Positions 1-8,861 are shown, numbered from the stretch's first letter. The stretch: DNA of 64,000 nucleotides from Bhargavaea cecembensis DSE10 (GCF_000348905.1 NZ_AOFT01000008.1:104153-168152); one strand, 5' to 3'. The notes: generated from the letters alone by a model not told the origin. Program-made: numbers and translations.

Positions 1-350
1 TTCTCATTGAAGCCCCAGGCACGGACCCATTGCCCTTCGGGTACCGAAGCCGCCTGCTCCTTTAACTTGTCCAGCAAGTCCGGTATGGAACGGATACCAG
101 GGTCCTTGCAGGAGACGGCAAGGACGTTGGCCCCGTACATCGTCGTATGAATATGCGATTCGATGATGCCGGGCATGAGCGTCCGCCCTTCGAGGTCAGT
201 GACCGCCGCCTCCCCATCCTGCAGTTTCAGAATGTCTTCCGCAGTACCTACAGCGAGAACTTTTCCGTCCTCTATGGCGACAGCTTCCGCGATTTCGTTT
301 TGGCTGTTGACGGTGATGACCTCACCGTTGATAAACAGTTCCTTTGCCAT
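1..350 (-). CDS. Amidohydrolase family 3 (YtcJ-like), N-terminal part, cut by the window edge
   Basis: I translated this open frame directly; only about 116 N-terminal residues are inside the window. The protein begins MAKELFINGEVITVN and runs into the ESHIHTT stretch, whose HxH pair is the first metal-ligand motif of amidohydrolases. The short beta-rich opening followed by LMPGIIESH is typical of YtcJ-like members of amidohydrolase family 3, which hydrolyse amide or imide bonds of small molecules. Substrate is unknown. The start ATG follows an AAGGGGA ribosome site. It lies 31 bp downstream of the symporter gene and is the third gene of that operon, so the symporter may import its substrate (inference). 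Confidence 0.8.
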   Translation of the reverse strand, partial: MAKELFINGEVITVNSQNEIAEAVAIEDGKVLAVGTAEDILKLQDGEAAVTDLEGRTLMPGIIESHIHTTMYGANVLAVSCKDPGIRSIPDLLDKLKEQAASVPEGQWVRAWGFNE

Positions 351-381
351 GATGTCATTCCCCTTCCATGCGGAGCCGGCG

Positions 382-1887
382 TCAGATTGACGCCGGCTTC
401 GTTGTATTTTCCGGAACTTCCTCATACAGTTCATCCACCATATCCGGGAAGAATTCTTCGACTGTCTTCTTGGAGACCGGTTCGGTCAGCAGAGAAACGA
501 TGAAGAAGATCGGCAGGTTGACGAAGAGCCCCCATATTCCGGCATGGATGCCCAGCGGATGCGGGAACCAGACCGAGAAGACCAGCGTCACGACAAAGCC
601 TGCAGCGAGTCCCCAGAATGCGCCCTGCTTGGTTGCACGCGGCCAGAAGAACATTCCGACAAGCGCCGGGAACGCCTGGCCGATAAAGCCATAGCCGATC
701 AGCAGGATGTAAACGAGGCTGGCAGGCTGCATGATCGAAATCGGCGCAACGATCAGACCCATGATCGGGAAGATGAGCCAGCGCGTCAGTTTGCCCGCTT
801 TCTCATCAGACAGCTTGAAGATTGGCTGGATGATGTCCTTGCTGTAACTGAGCGCTGTCCCATGGATACACGGCTCGCTCGAGGACATCGCAGCAGCCAG
901 TGTTCCCGCACCCAACAGACCTGCCAGAAGTACCGGCATATTATCCATCGCCATCTGGATGGCGACGGTGTCCGCCTGTGCCAGCGATGGGTAAACGAAG
1001 ATGCCGATGAATCCTACCACCAGCATCGGAATGCACACGACGTAGTAAGTCGGAAGCATCGTGGCTGCGGTACGGATCGACTTACGTGTATTGGCTCCCA
1101 TCCACTGGATCCAGTGAGTCTGCCAGACCGATACCATGGAAATCAGAATGGATGTCGTCCAGAACGCAAAACCCATGTCCCCCAGGTTTCCCGGAAGTGT
1201 CAGGAATTGCGGTGCCTCTTCGCGGACCCGCTCAAACACCGGACCGAACGAATAACCGCCTGTAAACTGCTTGACTACCCACAGACCGAATGCCCACGAG
1301 ACAACGAACATCAGTGCACCCTGAAACGCATTCGTGATTCCGATCGCCCGTAACCCGCTCTTGAACAGATAGATTGAAATAACGGCGAGAGACAAAATTA
1401 CGCCCAGCCAGACCGGAATCTTGCCGTGGCTCATGACATTCAGAATATAAGCAGAGCCTGTGGTTTGAAGAACCGCGTAGGCAAGAACTCCAATCGAAGT
1501 GACGAAGGAAGCCAGTGCTCCCAGGGCAGGACTCTCATAACGGTGAGTGATCGCTGCCCCCTGCGTCACATGGTTATACTTCACGCCAAGGTCCCATACT
1601 TTCGGCCCCAGATACCATGCGGTTATGCCCATAAACGTCAGATAAACGACAACGTATAGAACCGGTACCCCTTTCGAATACGCCCATCCCGGTGCCCCCA
1701 TGAACGTATACGCGCTGATGCCCCCTGCACCGACAAGAAGATACATGACAATCGGCCCCAGGCTGCGGCCAGCAACTCCCCATTCTTCCACTTTGTTCAT
1801 ATTGCGCCCTTTACCTGCGCCGAAGCCGAGCCAGACCGCAATCACCATGTAGGAAACCGTAATTAAAAAGGGAATCCACTGTGCCAT
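382..1887 (-). CDS. Sodium:solute symporter (SSS family)
   Basis: A 501-residue polytopic membrane protein with about 13 hydrophobic segments and the SSS-type stretch GAGGISAYTFMGAPGWAY near residue 55. It should couple solute uptake to sodium; family members carry pantothenate, proline, monocarboxylates or urea, and the substrate cannot be read from sequence. Its ATG overlaps the stop of the small upstream membrane gene by one base, so the two are translationally coupled. An amidohydrolase follows 31 bp downstream. Pairing with a DUF3311-like protein is common for this SSS subgroup. Confidence 0.85.
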   Translation of the reverse strand: MAQWIPFLITVSYMVIAVWLGFGAGKGRNMNKVEEWGVAGRSLGPIVMYLLVGAGGISAYTFMGAPGWAYSKGVPVLYVVVYLTFMGITAWYLGPKVWDLGVKYNHVTQGAAITHRYESPALGALASFVTSIGVLAYAVLQTTGSAYILNVMSHGKIPVWLGVILSLAVISIYLFKSGLRAIGITNAFQGALMFVVSWAFGLWVVKQFTGGYSFGPVFERVREEAPQFLTLPGNLGDMGFAFWTTSILISMVSVWQTHWIQWMGANTRKSIRTAATMLPTYYVVCIPMLVVGFIGIFVYPSLAQADTVAIQMAMDNMPVLLAGLLGAGTLAAAMSSSEPCIHGTALSYSKDIIQPIFKLSDEKAGKLTRWLIFPIMGLIVAPISIMQPASLVYILLIGYGFIGQAFPALVGMFFWPRATKQGAFWGLAAGFVVTLVFSVWFPHPLGIHAGIWGLFVNLPIFFIVSLLTEPVSKKTVEEFFPDMVDELYEEVPENTTKPASI

Positions 1888-2105
1888 CAGTCATTCACCC
1901 CCATCTTATTAAGTATCATGAGAATTCCCGTGGTCAGGAAAATCAGCAAGATCGACCAGACCATCAGGATCGGCATGCCGAAAATAATGGTGGTATGATT
2001 CAGCAGCGGAATAACCGGCCAGCTTCCCAATAACACGATGGTCAGAATAGCGAAAAGTCCGATCCACCCTTTGTGAGTTTTAGGTGTTCTGAATGTGGCT
2101 TTCAT
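1887..2105 (-). CDS. Small two-helix membrane protein (DUF3311-like), symporter partner
   Basis: A 72-residue protein with a basic N-terminus and two predicted transmembrane helices (about residues 15-33 and 40-63). Size, topology and position directly before an SSS symporter fit the DUF3311 family, thought to assist or stabilise the symporter; the role is unproven. The start is supported by an AGGGGGG site just upstream. It is the first gene of a three-gene operon, with a cre-like site about 50 bp upstream. Confidence 0.65.
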   Translation of the reverse strand: MKATFRTPKTHKGWIGLFAILTIVLLGSWPVIPLLNHTTIIFGMPILMVWSILLIFLTTGILMILNKMGVND

Positions 2106-2152
2106 GCATTTCCCCCCTACTTATTTTTTCCCCCGAGCACCTCAAGCTGTTT

Positions 2153-2166
2153 TGATAACGCTTACA
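2153..2166. promoter_or_regulatory. cre-like site (CcpA) before the DUF3311-symporter-amidohydrolase operon
   Basis: TGATAACGCTTACA fits the catabolite-responsive element pattern TGWNANCGNTNNCA at every defined position. It sits about 50 bp upstream of the first gene of the minus-strand operon, where CcpA would repress. Known: CcpA-HPr(Ser-P) binds such sites in Bacillales. Binding here is inferred. Confidence 0.5.
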
Positions 2167-2443
2167 ACATTCGCTTGTACCAATAGCCTAACGGATAGAA
2201 CATTCTGATTCTTCTATATTTATGTCTAACAATCGCCCTCTCTCTATGGACAGTTTGTCTATTATGGATCAATCAGCTTAGCCAAATCATGTAAAATACA
2301 GAGAAATTTACGGTGTTCCAGTTATTTTGATGTGTTTTTTACATTCCGTCGCCTGCACGCCAAAAGCATTTGACGTCCTGTCCATTTCACTTTCCCTTCT
2401 GATTCACTATGATAAAGAGAGATAAGAAATTTCAAGCACTTAT

Positions 2444-2457
2444 TGAAAGCGCTTTCC
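2444..2457. promoter_or_regulatory. Second cre-like site, upstream of the amino acid permease
   Basis: TGAAAGCGCTTTCC differs from the cre pattern only at the last base and is nearly a perfect palindrome. It lies about 30 bp downstream of a TATGAT -10 candidate (2408-2413) and 30 bp upstream of the permease start, a road-block position. The rest of this 384-bp divergent gap is AT-rich and has no other gene. Confidence 0.45.
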
Positions 2458-2489
2458 GAAAGCGCCGATAGCAGAAAGGGGAATTTAAA

Positions 2490-3920
2490 ATGGCCTTACA
2501 GAACCAGACAGAACCCGGTTCCGGCACGCAGCCGGGCATGAAGTCGGACCTGAAAACCCGTCACATCACGATGATCTCGATTGCAGGGGTGATCGGCGCA
2601 GGGCTCTTTATCGGGAGCGGTGCAGTCATCAACTCCGTCGGGCCGGGCGCCATCCTCTCCTATGCATTTGCAGGCCTGATCGTTGTCCTGGTCATGAGGA
2701 TGCTCGGCGAGATGGCCGCCGCGTACCCGACAAGCGGCTCGTTCTCGACCTACGCGAATGAAGCGATCGGGCCGTGGGCCGGTTTTACAATCGGCTGGCT
2801 GTACTGGTTTTTCTGGGTCGTCGTCATCGCCATCGAAGCGCTTGCCGGCGCGGCCATCATCCAGTATTGGATTCCGGACTTCCCGATCTGGCTGATGAGC
2901 CTGATCCTGACGGTGGCGCTGACTGCGACGAACCTGTTCTCCGTCAAGGCGTTCGGTGAATTCGAATACTGGTTCTCCCTCATCAAAGTCGTCGCCATTA
3001 CGCTGTTCCTCGTTCTTGGCGTTGCCGTCCTGTTCGGGTGGTACCCGGGCATTGCGGCTCCGGGAACAGTCAACCTCCTCGGTGAAGGCGGGTTTATGCC
3101 ATCCGGATTCGGCGCCATCATGCTTGGAATCACGGTCGTCATCTTCTCGTTCATGGGCACCGAAATCGTTGCCATCGCTGCCGGTGAATCAGAAAACCCC
3201 GTACGCTCCGTGCGTACAGCGACCAACAGCGTTGTCTGGCGGATCCTCATCTTCTATATCGGTTCGATTGCAGTCGTCGTGACGCTCCTGCCGTGGAACT
3301 CGGCAAACATCCTGGTCAGTCCGTTCGTTGCCGTACTGGACCATATCGGCATTCCGGCCGCCGCACAGATCATGAACTTCGTCGTACTGACCGCGGTGCT
3401 CAGTTGCCTGAACTCGGCACTTTATGCCAACTCCCGGATGCTGTTCGGAATGGCCAAAAAGGGCGATGCGCCGAAATACTTCCTCAAGCTCAGCAAAAAA
3501 GGCGTGCCGGTACGGGCCATCCTGTTCAGCACGGTGTTCTCCTACATCGCCTGCATCATGAACTTCATCTCGCCGGACAAGGTCTTCCTGTTCCTGATCA
3601 ACTCGTCGGGTGCGGTCGCCCTTCTGGTCTACCTGATCATCAGTGTCTCGCAATTGCGCATGCGGAAGCGGCTCGAGCAGGAGCGCGGCCACCTGCCGGT
3701 CAAGATGTGGCTGTTCCCTTACCTGACGTATGCGACGATCATCGCTGTATCCGGCATCTACCTGGCGATGTTCTTTATCCCGTCGATGCAGATTCAGGTC
3801 ATCTTGACCACAATTGTCGCCCTGGGTGTCGTCGGCATCTACTTCCTGTTCTACAAGAAAAAGCAGGAAGCCCCCGGCCTCGGACAGGCTCCGGCTCACG
3901 TGCAGCGCTCACCTGAATAA
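2490..3920 (+). CDS. APC-family amino acid permease, GABA permease-like
   Basis: A 476-residue transporter with about 12 membrane segments. The opening LKTRHITMISIAGVIGAGLF and the later GEMAAAYPTSGSF are classic for the AAT branch of APC permeases (GabP, AroP, ProY type), proton-driven importers of amino acids or GABA. The pattern resembles GabP most, but substrate assignment inside this group is unsafe. The N-terminus is a hydrophilic 22-residue tail; the ATG follows a GAAAGGGG site. It is a single gene ended by a strong terminator, with a cre-like site in its leader. Confidence 0.8.
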   Translation: MALQNQTEPGSGTQPGMKSDLKTRHITMISIAGVIGAGLFIGSGAVINSVGPGAILSYAFAGLIVVLVMRMLGEMAAAYPTSGSFSTYANEAIGPWAGFTIGWLYWFFWVVVIAIEALAGAAIIQYWIPDFPIWLMSLILTVALTATNLFSVKAFGEFEYWFSLIKVVAITLFLVLGVAVLFGWYPGIAAPGTVNLLGEGGFMPSGFGAIMLGITVVIFSFMGTEIVAIAAGESENPVRSVRTATNSVVWRILIFYIGSIAVVVTLLPWNSANILVSPFVAVLDHIGIPAAAQIMNFVVLTAVLSCLNSALYANSRMLFGMAKKGDAPKYFLKLSKKGVPVRAILFSTVFSYIACIMNFISPDKVFLFLINSSGAVALLVYLIISVSQLRMRKRLEQERGHLPVKMWLFPYLTYATIIAVSGIYLAMFFIPSMQIQVILTTIVALGVVGIYFLFYKKKQEAPGLGQAPAHVQRSPE

Positions 3921-3931
3921 ATGACAGTCCA

Positions 3932-3966
3932 CCTCCCCCCTTCGGAACGCCCGCAGGGGGGTTTTT
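3932..3966 (+). terminator. Rho-independent terminator of the permease
   Basis: CCCCCC and GGGGGG arms separated by a GC-rich loop are followed by TTTTT, 12 bp after the stop codon. Confidence 0.75.
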
Positions 3967-3990
3967 GGGGGGTAAAACAGAACTTCAAAT

Positions 3991-4018
3991 GAAAAACGGC
4001 CGGAATCCAGTCCGGCCG
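3991..4018 (-). terminator. Terminator downstream of the M20 peptidase operon
   Basis: An 8-bp perfect stem (CGGCCGGA with TCCGGCCG, 6-base loop) is followed on the minus strand by five T residues. It lies about 70 bp after the M20 stop. Confidence 0.75.
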
Positions 4019-4088
4019 CTCCGCTTCCCTATTCAAATCCCAAGCAGCCACGAAACGGCATTTGATGCCGTCGGCGCCTGTCAGGTAT

Positions 4089-5324
4089 TCATGACTCCGC
4101 CTTTTCCCTGTTCAGAAAGCGCAGTGCCGCCTCCCGGTAAATCGCTGTCGTCTCGGCAAGCTCTTCAATATCCACGTATTCGTCGATCTGGTGCGGAATG
4201 TCCCGGTCGCCGGCGCCGATTGTCACGATCGGAACACCGTGCACGTGGAGGAAAGTTCCGTCAGTTGCGCCCGGCACGCCGTTGTAGACCGGCTCTTTCC
4301 CGGTCACATGCTGTACAGCTTCATAGATCGCCCGGACGACCGGCTCGTCCTTGGATGTCGCGGTCGCAGGGCGGTCATCGAGAACGGTCAGCTCACAGTT
4401 GAAGTCAGGATCTTCCGCCTTCAGCTTTTCGATGATCGCATCGATCTTGCCGCGGAGCTCGTCGTGATCCTGCGCCGGCACGGTCCGGATATCCAGCGTC
4501 ATCCGGCAGTGATCAGGGATGACGTTAATCTGCGCATCGCCCTTGACCGGCGCCTGAAGGATGGTCGGCGTAATGGACGGCCATTTCAGGTACGGGTCCT
4601 CTCCCAGCCGTTCCTGTTCCGCTTTCTCCAGCTTTTCTAGCTCGACGATCAGGCGGGCCATCCGCCAGTTCGGATTGATCCCGCTCCAGGAAATCGCACC
4701 GTGGGCCATCTTGCCGTACATGTCGACCCGGATGCGCATCGCGCCGCGCTGGGCGATGCAGACATTGTTTTCCTCCGGCTCACAGATGATGGCGCCGTCG
4801 ACGCCGTCTGCCCAGCCCTGCTCGATGAAGTGCTTGATGCCGATCATCATGCCTTCCTCATCGCATGGGATGCAAAGGATGATCTTGCCCCGGAAGTCTT
4901 CTCCGTCCTGGAGCAGCGAGTGGACGGCGGTGATCATGCAGGCCAGATTTCCCTTCGTGTCATTCGTGCCCCGCCCATACATGCGGCCGTCGATGATTTC
5001 CGCTCCGAACGGATCATATGTCCAGGCTTCCCGGTTTCCTTCCGTCACGACATCGGTGTGCCCTTCAAACAAAAGCGTCGGGCCCGGCTTGCCCGAGTCC
5101 ACAATCCCGATGACGTTCGGCCTTCCGGGAACAACTTCTTCGACGTGCGTCTCGATGGCATAGCTGCGGAGTACATCCGCCACATAGTTCGCGACCTTTT
5201 CTTCATTTCCGCCGGAGATGCCTTCGCCGCGGTAGACGCTTTCGATCCGGACAAGCTCTTGTGTCAGGCGGATGACCGCCTCGCGGTCTCTCAGATAAGT
5301 TACGCTCTTCATATCGGTCGTCAT
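4089..5324 (-). CDS. M20 family metallo-amidohydrolase (ArgE/DapE-like)
   Basis: A 411-residue zinc hydrolase of the M20 deacylase/dipeptidase group. Visible motifs are LLFEGHTDVV (first metal ligand and catalytic Asp), NDTKGNLA (bridging Asp), DEEG (catalytic and metal Glu) and the late GATDGTFLH (last metal ligand). Such enzymes cleave N-acyl amino acids or succinyl-diaminopimelate; the exact substrate is open. It overlaps the upstream symporter by 4 bp and is the last gene of a YhdT-symporter-M20 operon, suggesting that an imported acylated compound is deacylated inside the cell (inference). Confidence 0.85.
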   Translation of the reverse strand: MTTDMKSVTYLRDREAVIRLTQELVRIESVYRGEGISGGNEEKVANYVADVLRSYAIETHVEEVVPGRPNVIGIVDSGKPGPTLLFEGHTDVVTEGNREAWTYDPFGAEIIDGRMYGRGTNDTKGNLACMITAVHSLLQDGEDFRGKIILCIPCDEEGMMIGIKHFIEQGWADGVDGAIICEPEENNVCIAQRGAMRIRVDMYGKMAHGAISWSGINPNWRMARLIVELEKLEKAEQERLGEDPYLKWPSITPTILQAPVKGDAQINVIPDHCRMTLDIRTVPAQDHDELRGKIDAIIEKLKAEDPDFNCELTVLDDRPATATSKDEPVVRAIYEAVQHVTGKEPVYNGVPGATDGTFLHVHGVPIVTIGAGDRDIPHQIDEYVDIEELAETTAIYREAALRFLNREKAES

Positions 5325-6796
5325 GCAATCTCCCCTTTTCTGATCCGTTCATAGTCGTAGGCTTCCTGCTTCATCACCAGGCTGAAGACGATGAAAGCGA
5401 CAAATGACAGGAGAACCGGCAGCGTTACGGTATGCACGCCGAACAGATTCCCGTTCGCCTCGTTATAAAAGTGGATGGCGATATAGCTGCCGATCCCTAC
5501 AATCATCGAAGCGATAGCCCCGTATTTGTTGGCATATTTCCAGTAAAGCCCCAGAACAATCGGCCAGATAAACGCCGCTTCAAGACCGCCGAATGCGAAC
5601 AGGTTCAGGAAGATGAGCAGATCCGGCGGGTCAAGTGCCAGAATGTAGACAATGGTCCCGAGAACGGCCGTCACTCCGAAGCTGGCGCGTTTGATCGCCC
5701 TGACGTTGGCATCCGGCTTGATGTAGTTCAGATAAACGTCTTTCACGACAGTCGAGGAAACAAGAATCAGCAGTGAGTCGACCGTCGACATGATGGCCGC
5801 CATCGGCGCGGCAAGCACAATCCCTGCCAGCCAGGCCGGCAGGACATCCATTGCAATCAGCGGAATGACTTTATCCCCGACATCGATGCCCGGGAGAATC
5901 GGCCGCGCAAATACGCCGATCAGGTGCATGTTCAGCATGATTACCCCGGTGACAACCGTGCCGATGATCAATGCGCGGTGCATCGACCTGGAGTTTTTGT
6001 ATGACATCGAACGGACCGCGATCTGAGGCAATCCGACCACTCCGACCCCGACGAGGATCCAGAATGAAGATACGTATGCTTTTCCGAGATTCCCGTCTGC
6101 ACCGAATGGCGTGACGAGATTCGGGTTTTCCGACACGAGATCATGGATGATGTTCGATACGCCACCGCCCGCGATAATGACGCCCGCAAGGAGGACAATC
6201 GTGCCGATGACCATGACGGCCCCCTGGACCGCATCGGTCACGGCGACCGCGCGGAATCCGCCGATGGTTACATAAACCAGAACGGATACGGCGAAGACGA
6301 AGAGCGCTGTATGATAGCTCATCCCTGTAAGGGATTCGACCAGGCGCGCCCCGCCGATCCATTGGGCGGCCATCGCCGAAAACAGGAAGATGATAATGGC
6401 CGCAGCTGAAAGGATCACGACCGGCGCACTGTTATAGCGGGCCTTCAGGAAGTCGACGAGGGTCAGCGCCCGGTACCGTCGCGCCATGATGGCGAACTTT
6501 TTCCCCAGGATCATCAGGACAAAATAGCCAGTCACGACCTGCGACATGGCAAGAAGCACCCAGCCGAAGCCCATTGTGTAGGCTGTTCCCGGTCCGCCGA
6601 GGAAACTTGATGCACTGCCATAGGTCGCGACCATCGTCATCGCCAGCACAAAGCCGCCAAGTTCACGGCCGCCCAGGAAATAATCCTGCAGAAAGTCTCC
6701 GCCTGAAACCTTGGCCCCCTTCCGGCTGGACCAGATCCCGATAAAGAAAATGACGATCAGGAAAACGAGGAGCGGTATGATGACCGACCAGTTCAT
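5321..6796 (-). CDS. Sodium:solute symporter, PanF-like
   Basis: A 491-residue SSS-family symporter with about 13 helices. GGRELGGFVLAMTMVATYGS near residue 45 and GSASSFLGGPGTAY are typical of the pantothenate symporter PanF. The preceding YhdT-like gene overlaps it by 4 bp, the same arrangement as yhdT-panF in enterobacteria, which supports a PanF-type carrier. The downstream M20 gene makes another substrate, such as an acyl-amino acid, equally possible. Confidence 0.8.
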   Translation of the reverse strand: MNWSVIIPLLVFLIVIFFIGIWSSRKGAKVSGGDFLQDYFLGGRELGGFVLAMTMVATYGSASSFLGGPGTAYTMGFGWVLLAMSQVVTGYFVLMILGKKFAIMARRYRALTLVDFLKARYNSAPVVILSAAAIIIFLFSAMAAQWIGGARLVESLTGMSYHTALFVFAVSVLVYVTIGGFRAVAVTDAVQGAVMVIGTIVLLAGVIIAGGGVSNIIHDLVSENPNLVTPFGADGNLGKAYVSSFWILVGVGVVGLPQIAVRSMSYKNSRSMHRALIIGTVVTGVIMLNMHLIGVFARPILPGIDVGDKVIPLIAMDVLPAWLAGIVLAAPMAAIMSTVDSLLILVSSTVVKDVYLNYIKPDANVRAIKRASFGVTAVLGTIVYILALDPPDLLIFLNLFAFGGLEAAFIWPIVLGLYWKYANKYGAIASMIVGIGSYIAIHFYNEANGNLFGVHTVTLPVLLSFVAFIVFSLVMKQEAYDYERIRKGEIA

Positions 6797-7068
6797 TGCG
6801 TCTCCTCCTCTTCCTCGAACGGAACTTCTTTAAAGAAAAATTTGACGACAACGATAACGAGTGCCGTAATCAGGATGAACCCCACTACACAACTGTAGAA
6901 AAACCAGTCCGGCATGCCCAATATGTATGAATACTCCTCCACCGGTCTCGAACCCATCCCGTAGGCGAAGCCGAACCACCAGACGAAATTGAGCAGTGCG
7001 AGACCGCAGCCGATCAGCGCCTCCCGGTTGGCAACTTTAAATCGCCAATCTGTCTTGTTGTTGCTCAT
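6793..7068 (-). CDS. YhdT-like small membrane protein (DUF997)
   Basis: A 91-residue protein with two membrane helices and an acidic C-terminal tail (EVPFEEEEETQ). NREALIGCGLALLNFVWWFGFAYG and the position just before a PanF-like symporter match the YhdT/DUF997 family, the usual small partner of PanF. Function is not established. It leads a three-gene operon. Confidence 0.7.
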   Translation of the reverse strand: MSNNKTDWRFKVANREALIGCGLALLNFVWWFGFAYGMGSRPVEEYSYILGMPDWFFYSCVVGFILITALVIVVVKFFFKEVPFEEEEETQ

Positions 7069-7212
7069 GCTTTTCCCCCTTTGTCCAATCCCCGGTCAAA
7101 CACGGAACCGGAACGTCTGAATGTACCATGATTCTACAAAACTTCCCGTCCCTTTGGTATAGGGACTACTTCCAGCTGATTCCCCGTCAGCAGCCGTTGA
7201 GCTTCCTTAAAT

Positions 7213-7246
7213 ATTATAGAACATACTTTTCTGATTCGTCTGTCAA
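7213..7246 (-). promoter_or_regulatory. Possible promoter of the YhdT-symporter-M20 operon
   Basis: On the minus strand a TTGACA (7246-7241) precedes a TATAAT (7218-7213), but the 22-bp spacing is too long for a standard SigA promoter, so only one of the two elements may be used. Confidence 0.3.
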
Positions 7247-7325
7247 TATGTTTAATCATCCGTCCCTTCACTTGACAGTGTGTCTACAGAAACACTCCCG
7301 GGAATTATTGTCTCGTATCAGGAAA

Positions 7326-7354
7326 CTGCAAAAAAATACAAAGTATGCTATAAT
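7326..7354 (+). promoter_or_regulatory. SigA promoter with extended -10 for the DUF2187 leader
   Basis: TGCTATAAT (7346-7354) is an extended -10; a weak -35 (CTGCAA, 7326-7331) lies 17 bp upstream. Transcription would start near 7361, leaving a leader of about 110 nt. Confidence 0.55.
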
Positions 7355-7360
7355 CGTATA

Positions 7361-7446
7361 TGGACAACCTGTCCGGAGGGTCGGCAATTTCGCCGCTCCC
7401 GTTCTCATGCTTGGGATCAGACCCGGGCTTTTTCTTTTTTACCGAG
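7361..7446 (+). ncRNA. Structured leader with intrinsic terminator (attenuator candidate)
   Basis: The leader can form GGAC/GTCC and GGG..GGC/GCC..CCC hairpins. It ends in a GCTTGGG-loop-CCCGGGC stem (two G-U pairs) followed by TTTTTCTTTTTT, an intrinsic terminator placed 10-20 nt before the ribosome site. I do not recognise the fold as a known riboswitch class. Confidence 0.5.
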
Positions 7447-7471
7447 AATTATTTCAAAGGGGTGGATGAGG

Positions 7472-7696
7472 ATGGCTTTTCCTGCCAAGCAGAAAGACCA
7501 GTCGCCATTTGTTGCAGCACGGAAAGTGGGCGAGGTGATTTCTTTCGTCCGTAACGATCACGAGGTTATCGGGAAGATTGAAAAGATCCTCGAGAACTCG
7601 GTTATCGTGCAGATCACGAAAGATGACGCCGATGCGATCGGCGTGCCGTCCGACCGCACCGTTGTGTCGCACAAGAATTATCACGTCTTTGAATAA
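7472..7696 (+). CDS. DUF2187 (YkvS-like) family protein
   Basis: A 74-residue soluble protein; GEVISFVRNDHEVIGKIEKI and the final YHVFE fit the DUF2187 family of small Firmicutes proteins of unknown function. I choose the second of two adjacent ATG codons because AAAGGGG lies about 9 nt before it and only 3 nt before the first. The gene stands alone behind an attenuator-like leader and is closed by a strong terminator. Confidence 0.7.
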   Translation: MAFPAKQKDQSPFVAARKVGEVISFVRNDHEVIGKIEKILENSVIVQITKDDADAIGVPSDRTVVSHKNYHVFE

Positions 7697-7711
7697 GCTT
7701 ACAGAAAAAAT

Positions 7712-7755
7712 AGCGCGCCGCTGTCCCTTGTGGACAGGCGGCGCGCTGTTTTTTT
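7712..7755. terminator. Bidirectional terminator between DUF2187 and yeiH
   Basis: A 15-bp GC-rich stem (AGCGCGCCGCTGTCC with its complement, one bulge) is flanked by an A-run on the left and seven T on the right, serving both convergent genes. Confidence 0.85.
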
Positions 7756-7756
7756 A

Positions 7757-8781
7757 TCAGCCGATCAATGTCACGTAACCATAGACAACGCCCGCCAGCA
7801 CGACGGAGCCGATCAGGCAGGCTGCGAAAGGCCTGAAGCCGGCTTTCCGGAATGCCTGGAAGCTGACACTCAGGCCGATGCCCGCCATCCCATCGCCAGC
7901 AGGAGATAGGCGAGGTCGACGATGCGCGCGGCGACAGCATCCGGCACGATTCCTGTCGTGTAGATGGCGCTGACAGCGAGGAAGCCGATGATGAACCAAG
8001 GGATCGGGAGCTCGCGGAACGTCAGGCGGCCTCCCTGTTTCCCTTCCTTCTGCATTTTCCTGGCGGCATAGATGCCGATGCCCGCTGCAACAAAGACGAG
8101 GAGGACGACGCGTGTCAGCTTGACGACGAGCGCGTAGTCGAGCGCTTCAGCGCCTGCCGCGTCCCCGGCCGCGACGACGTTTGCAATCTCATGCAGCGAA
8201 CCGCCGGCAAACAGGCCGTACTGCTTCTCGGTCAGTCCCATGACCGGGTGCAGAAGCGCATAGGCGAAAGTGAACAGCGTCCCCACGATCGAGATGATCG
8301 CTACGCTCACCGCGGTCTCTTCCGGCTTGGACTTGACCTGGGAAGAAACCGCGCCGATCGCAGCCGCTCCGCAGATACCCGTGCCCGCCGCGGTCAGGAA
8401 CCCGATCGCCGGGTCCGACTTCAGCAGTTTGGCCGCAGCCCATACCGCTGCGATCCCGACGGCCACACTGATGGCCGCGAGCCCGAAAGCTGTCCAGCCG
8501 GCCTCCGCCAGGTCACCGAGATGCAGCCGCATCCCGAGCAGGATGATCCCCGCCCGGAGCAGTTTTTTCGAGGCAAACTTGAGTCCGCTCCCCCACTCAT
8601 CCTTCACCGGCAAGAATGTATTCCAGAGCATGCCGAGCAGGATCGCAAACACGAGCGGCCCGATCAGCGATATATATGGAAGGCCGGCCGCGAGCTCTGC
8701 GAGCACCGCAAGCAGAAGCGTCAGGCCGATTCCGATCCAGAATCCTTTATTCATGAATGTTGCCCCTTTCCTTGCCTTCAT
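7757..8781 (-). pseudogene. YeiH-family putative sulfate/sulfite exporter, frameshifted near its 3' end
   Basis: The 303-residue upstream frame encodes an almost complete YeiH-type membrane protein (about 10 helices, with GICGAAAIGAVSSQ and GGSLHEIANVVAAG). It ends abruptly in LLLAMGWRASA. The neighbouring frame continues with the expected family end, GMAGIGLSVSFQAFRKAG to the stop at 7757. Adding one base around 7886-7892, at the repeated ATGGGATGGCG, restores ATGGGnATGGCG and an intact protein. This is either a recent one-base deletion or a base-calling error. The divergent LysR gene is its likely regulator. Confidence 0.75.
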
Positions 8782-8861
8782 TATAGACTTACGGTGTCAA
8801 TCATTAAAATGAACCTTTATGATAGAATCAATCAGAAATTCTGATGGAAAAGAGGCAGGAT

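Noticed and set aside
7128..7469. 113-codon frame before the DUF2187 gene
   Set aside because: Covers the promoter and leader, has no ribosome site and no recognisable domain.
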